From Gammaproteobacteria bacterium (GTDB lineage: Bacteria; Pseudomonadota; Gammaproteobacteria; BMS3Bbin11), in the NCBI GenBank assembly GCA_030617565.1, contig JAUWVE010000099.1:1-5758 (forward strand): a stretch of DNA of 5,758 bases, written 5' to 3'. Under the pieces are notes generated by a model. That model was not told where the DNA came from. It saw only the letters and a list, made by a program, of their open reading frames with translations, and did no database searches. Position 1 is the stretch's first letter, and each line of letters begins with the position of its first letter. Of this stretch, positions 4,644-5,758 are shown in pieces. The position numbers and the translations under genes were made by a program.

Positions 4644-5758
4644 ATGTCCAGCAAACAACCGCAACAGACACTTGCCGCCATCGATTTGGGCTCCAACAGC
4701 TTTCACATGATTGTGGCGAATATGGTTGATGGCAATATCGTTGTCGTTGACCGGATTCGTGATTCCGTACGACTGGCCGCAGGGCTGGATAAGCACAGGA
4801 ATATCACCCCTGAGGCGAGTGACAGGGCATTAGCATGCCTGCGTCGCTTTGGTGAGCGCATTCAGGGCCTGCCGGATGAGGCAGTGAGTGCAGTTGGTAC
4901 CAATACTTTGCGTAAGGCAAAGAACTCAAATGATTTTCTTATTGCAGCGCATGAAGCCCTGGGTTATGGCATTGAAACCATTACCGGCCTGGAAGAAGCG
5001 CGCCTGATCTACCTGGGTGTGGCCCACAGCATGGCGGGTGCAGAAGGGCGGCGGCTGGTGGTTGATATCGGCGGCGGCAGTACCGAGCTGATTGTTGGCG
5101 AAGAATTTGACACACTTTACCGTGAAAGTCTGTATATGGGGTGTGTCAGCATGTCCAGAAAATGGTTCGCCAATGGCAAGTTGACGACACAGACATTCAG
5201 AAGTGCACATATTCAGGCAATGCTGGAATTGCGGTCTGTACAGGACTTTTACTCAAGCCTGGACTGGCAGACGGCCATCGGTGCATCGGGGTCTATCAAG
5301 TCTATCGGCAAGGTCTCTGAACAAATGGGTTGGTCTGATACCGGTATTACTGCTGATTCTTTAGCAAAGATACGACAGGCGATGCTCGATGCAGGTGATA
5401 TAAAAAACCTGAAATTGAAAGGACTTAGTGATGAACGCAAGCCCGTATTCCCGGGGGGTGTCATAGTTCTTAGTGCTGTTTTTGAGGCCTTAAATATTAA
5501 TCGAATGCTGGTTTCAGATGGTTCCCTGCGAGAGGGCCTGCTGTATGACCAGATTGATCGTATTCGCCACGATGATGTCCGCGATAATTCCATTCGCGCT
5601 TTCAGCGAACGCTTCAGCGTAGACAGGGACCATGTCAAACGTGTAAAGGAAACTGCTTTATGTCTGTACCGGAAATGTGCAGTAGACTGGAAGCTGGATG
5701 ACCCTGAGTTCGACAGCCTGCTTGGCTGGGCGGCTGAAGTGCATGAAGCCGGTCTGGC
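4644..5758 (+). CDS. ppx: Exopolyphosphatase, Ppx/GppA family (3' truncated)
   Basis: Removes terminal phosphate from inorganic polyphosphate; family members can also hydrolyse pppGpp. The window shows 371 residues of a protein usually about 500 long. The N-terminal actin-like fold is clear: AAIDLGSNSFHM (Asp14) is the first phosphate-binding motif, GLEEARLIYLGV (115-126) carries the catalytic glutamate pair Glu117/118, DIGGGSTE (141-148) is the second phosphate loop, and GASGS (213-217) and SDGSLREGLLYD (291-302) close the domain. The last visible part, WAAEVHEAGL (362-371), is the start of the HD-like C-terminal domain. Similarity to E. coli Ppx is close throughout, so exopolyphosphatase is more likely than GppA. 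No strong ribosome site precedes the ATG (AGAAGA is 15 bases away), but the N-terminal length fits and no in-frame alternative start exists upstream. No ppk gene is visible. Confidence 0.95.
   Translation, partial: MSSKQPQQTLAAIDLGSNSFHMIVANMVDGNIVVVDRIRDSVRLAAGLDKHRNITPEASDRALACLRRFGERIQGLPDEAVSAVGTNTLRKAKNSNDFLIAAHEALGYGIETITGLEEARLIYLGVAHSMAGAEGRRLVVDIGGGSTELIVGEEFDTLYRESLYMGCVSMSRKWFANGKLTTQTFRSAHIQAMLELRSVQDFYSSLDWQTAIGASGSIKSIGKVSEQMGWSDTGITADSLAKIRQAMLDAGDIKNLKLKGLSDERKPVFPGGVIVLSAVFEALNINRMLVSDGSLREGLLYDQIDRIRHDDVRDNSIRAFSERFSVDRDHVKRVKETALCLYRKCAVDWKLDDPEFDSLLGWAAEVHEAGL

Noticed and set aside
4609..4710. 33-codon ORF overlapping the ppx start in another frame
   Set aside because: An A/G-rich stretch precedes it, but the peptide's latter part is simply ppx read out of frame and has no known features; a leader peptide is possible but unsupported.
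4926..5210. 94-codon minus-strand open frame (and another at 5249-5638)
   Set aside because: Both are antisense to conserved Ppx coding sequence, including the GGGSTE loop; shadows.
254..5758. A novel defence or biosynthetic multi-gene system
   Set aside because: Every intact gene belongs to a known family with ordinary metabolic or housekeeping roles; only the HipA relic hints at a former toxin-antitoxin module.

Overview
The window reads as chromosome from a sulfur-oxidising gammaproteobacterium. The diagnostic genes are a soxX-soxA pair for periplasmic thiosulfate oxidation, a DUF2058/YaiL-type gene whose C-terminus closely resembles the E. coli protein as I recall it, and an exopolyphosphatase of the Ppx/GppA family that matches E. 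coli Ppx along its visible length. The species cannot be named from this sequence alone.

Layout. Bases 2-160 hold the 3' end of an unrecognised plus-strand gene. It converges on soxX-soxA, which is transcribed on the minus strand (1518 down to 254). Bases 1519-1967 contain no intact gene. They hold the soxX leader, a possible remnant of a REP-associated (IS200-like) transposase start, and the stranded C-terminal end of a HipA-like kinase gene. Together these suggest a decayed insertion site between sox and the following housekeeping genes. On the plus strand come the DUF2058 gene (1968-2522) and a small single-RRM RNA-binding protein that starts with TTG (2694-2969). A two-gene minus-strand operon follows: a short-chain dehydrogenase (4452-3772) and then, 2 bases later, a PAP2-family membrane phosphatase (3769-3077). 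Divergent from it is ppx (4644 to the window end), cut off at its 3' side.

The most unusual non-coding structure is a pair of blocks of degenerate 7-base tandem units, at about 2974-3072 and 4481-4574. In each, units on one strand are followed by the same kind of unit on the opposite strand, so each block can fold into a long imperfect hairpin. The blocks sit just downstream and just upstream of the dehydrogenase/PAP2 operon and look like two members of one intergenic repeat family.

Functional picture. SoxXA would attach thiosulfate to the carrier SoxYZ, but soxYZ, soxB and soxK are not in the window, so the sox genes of this genome are probably scattered. The DUF2058 and RRM genes may both serve RNA. 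Ppx degrades polyphosphate. I see no convincing novel multi-gene system here; the repeat family and the gene-remnant region deserve the closest look.
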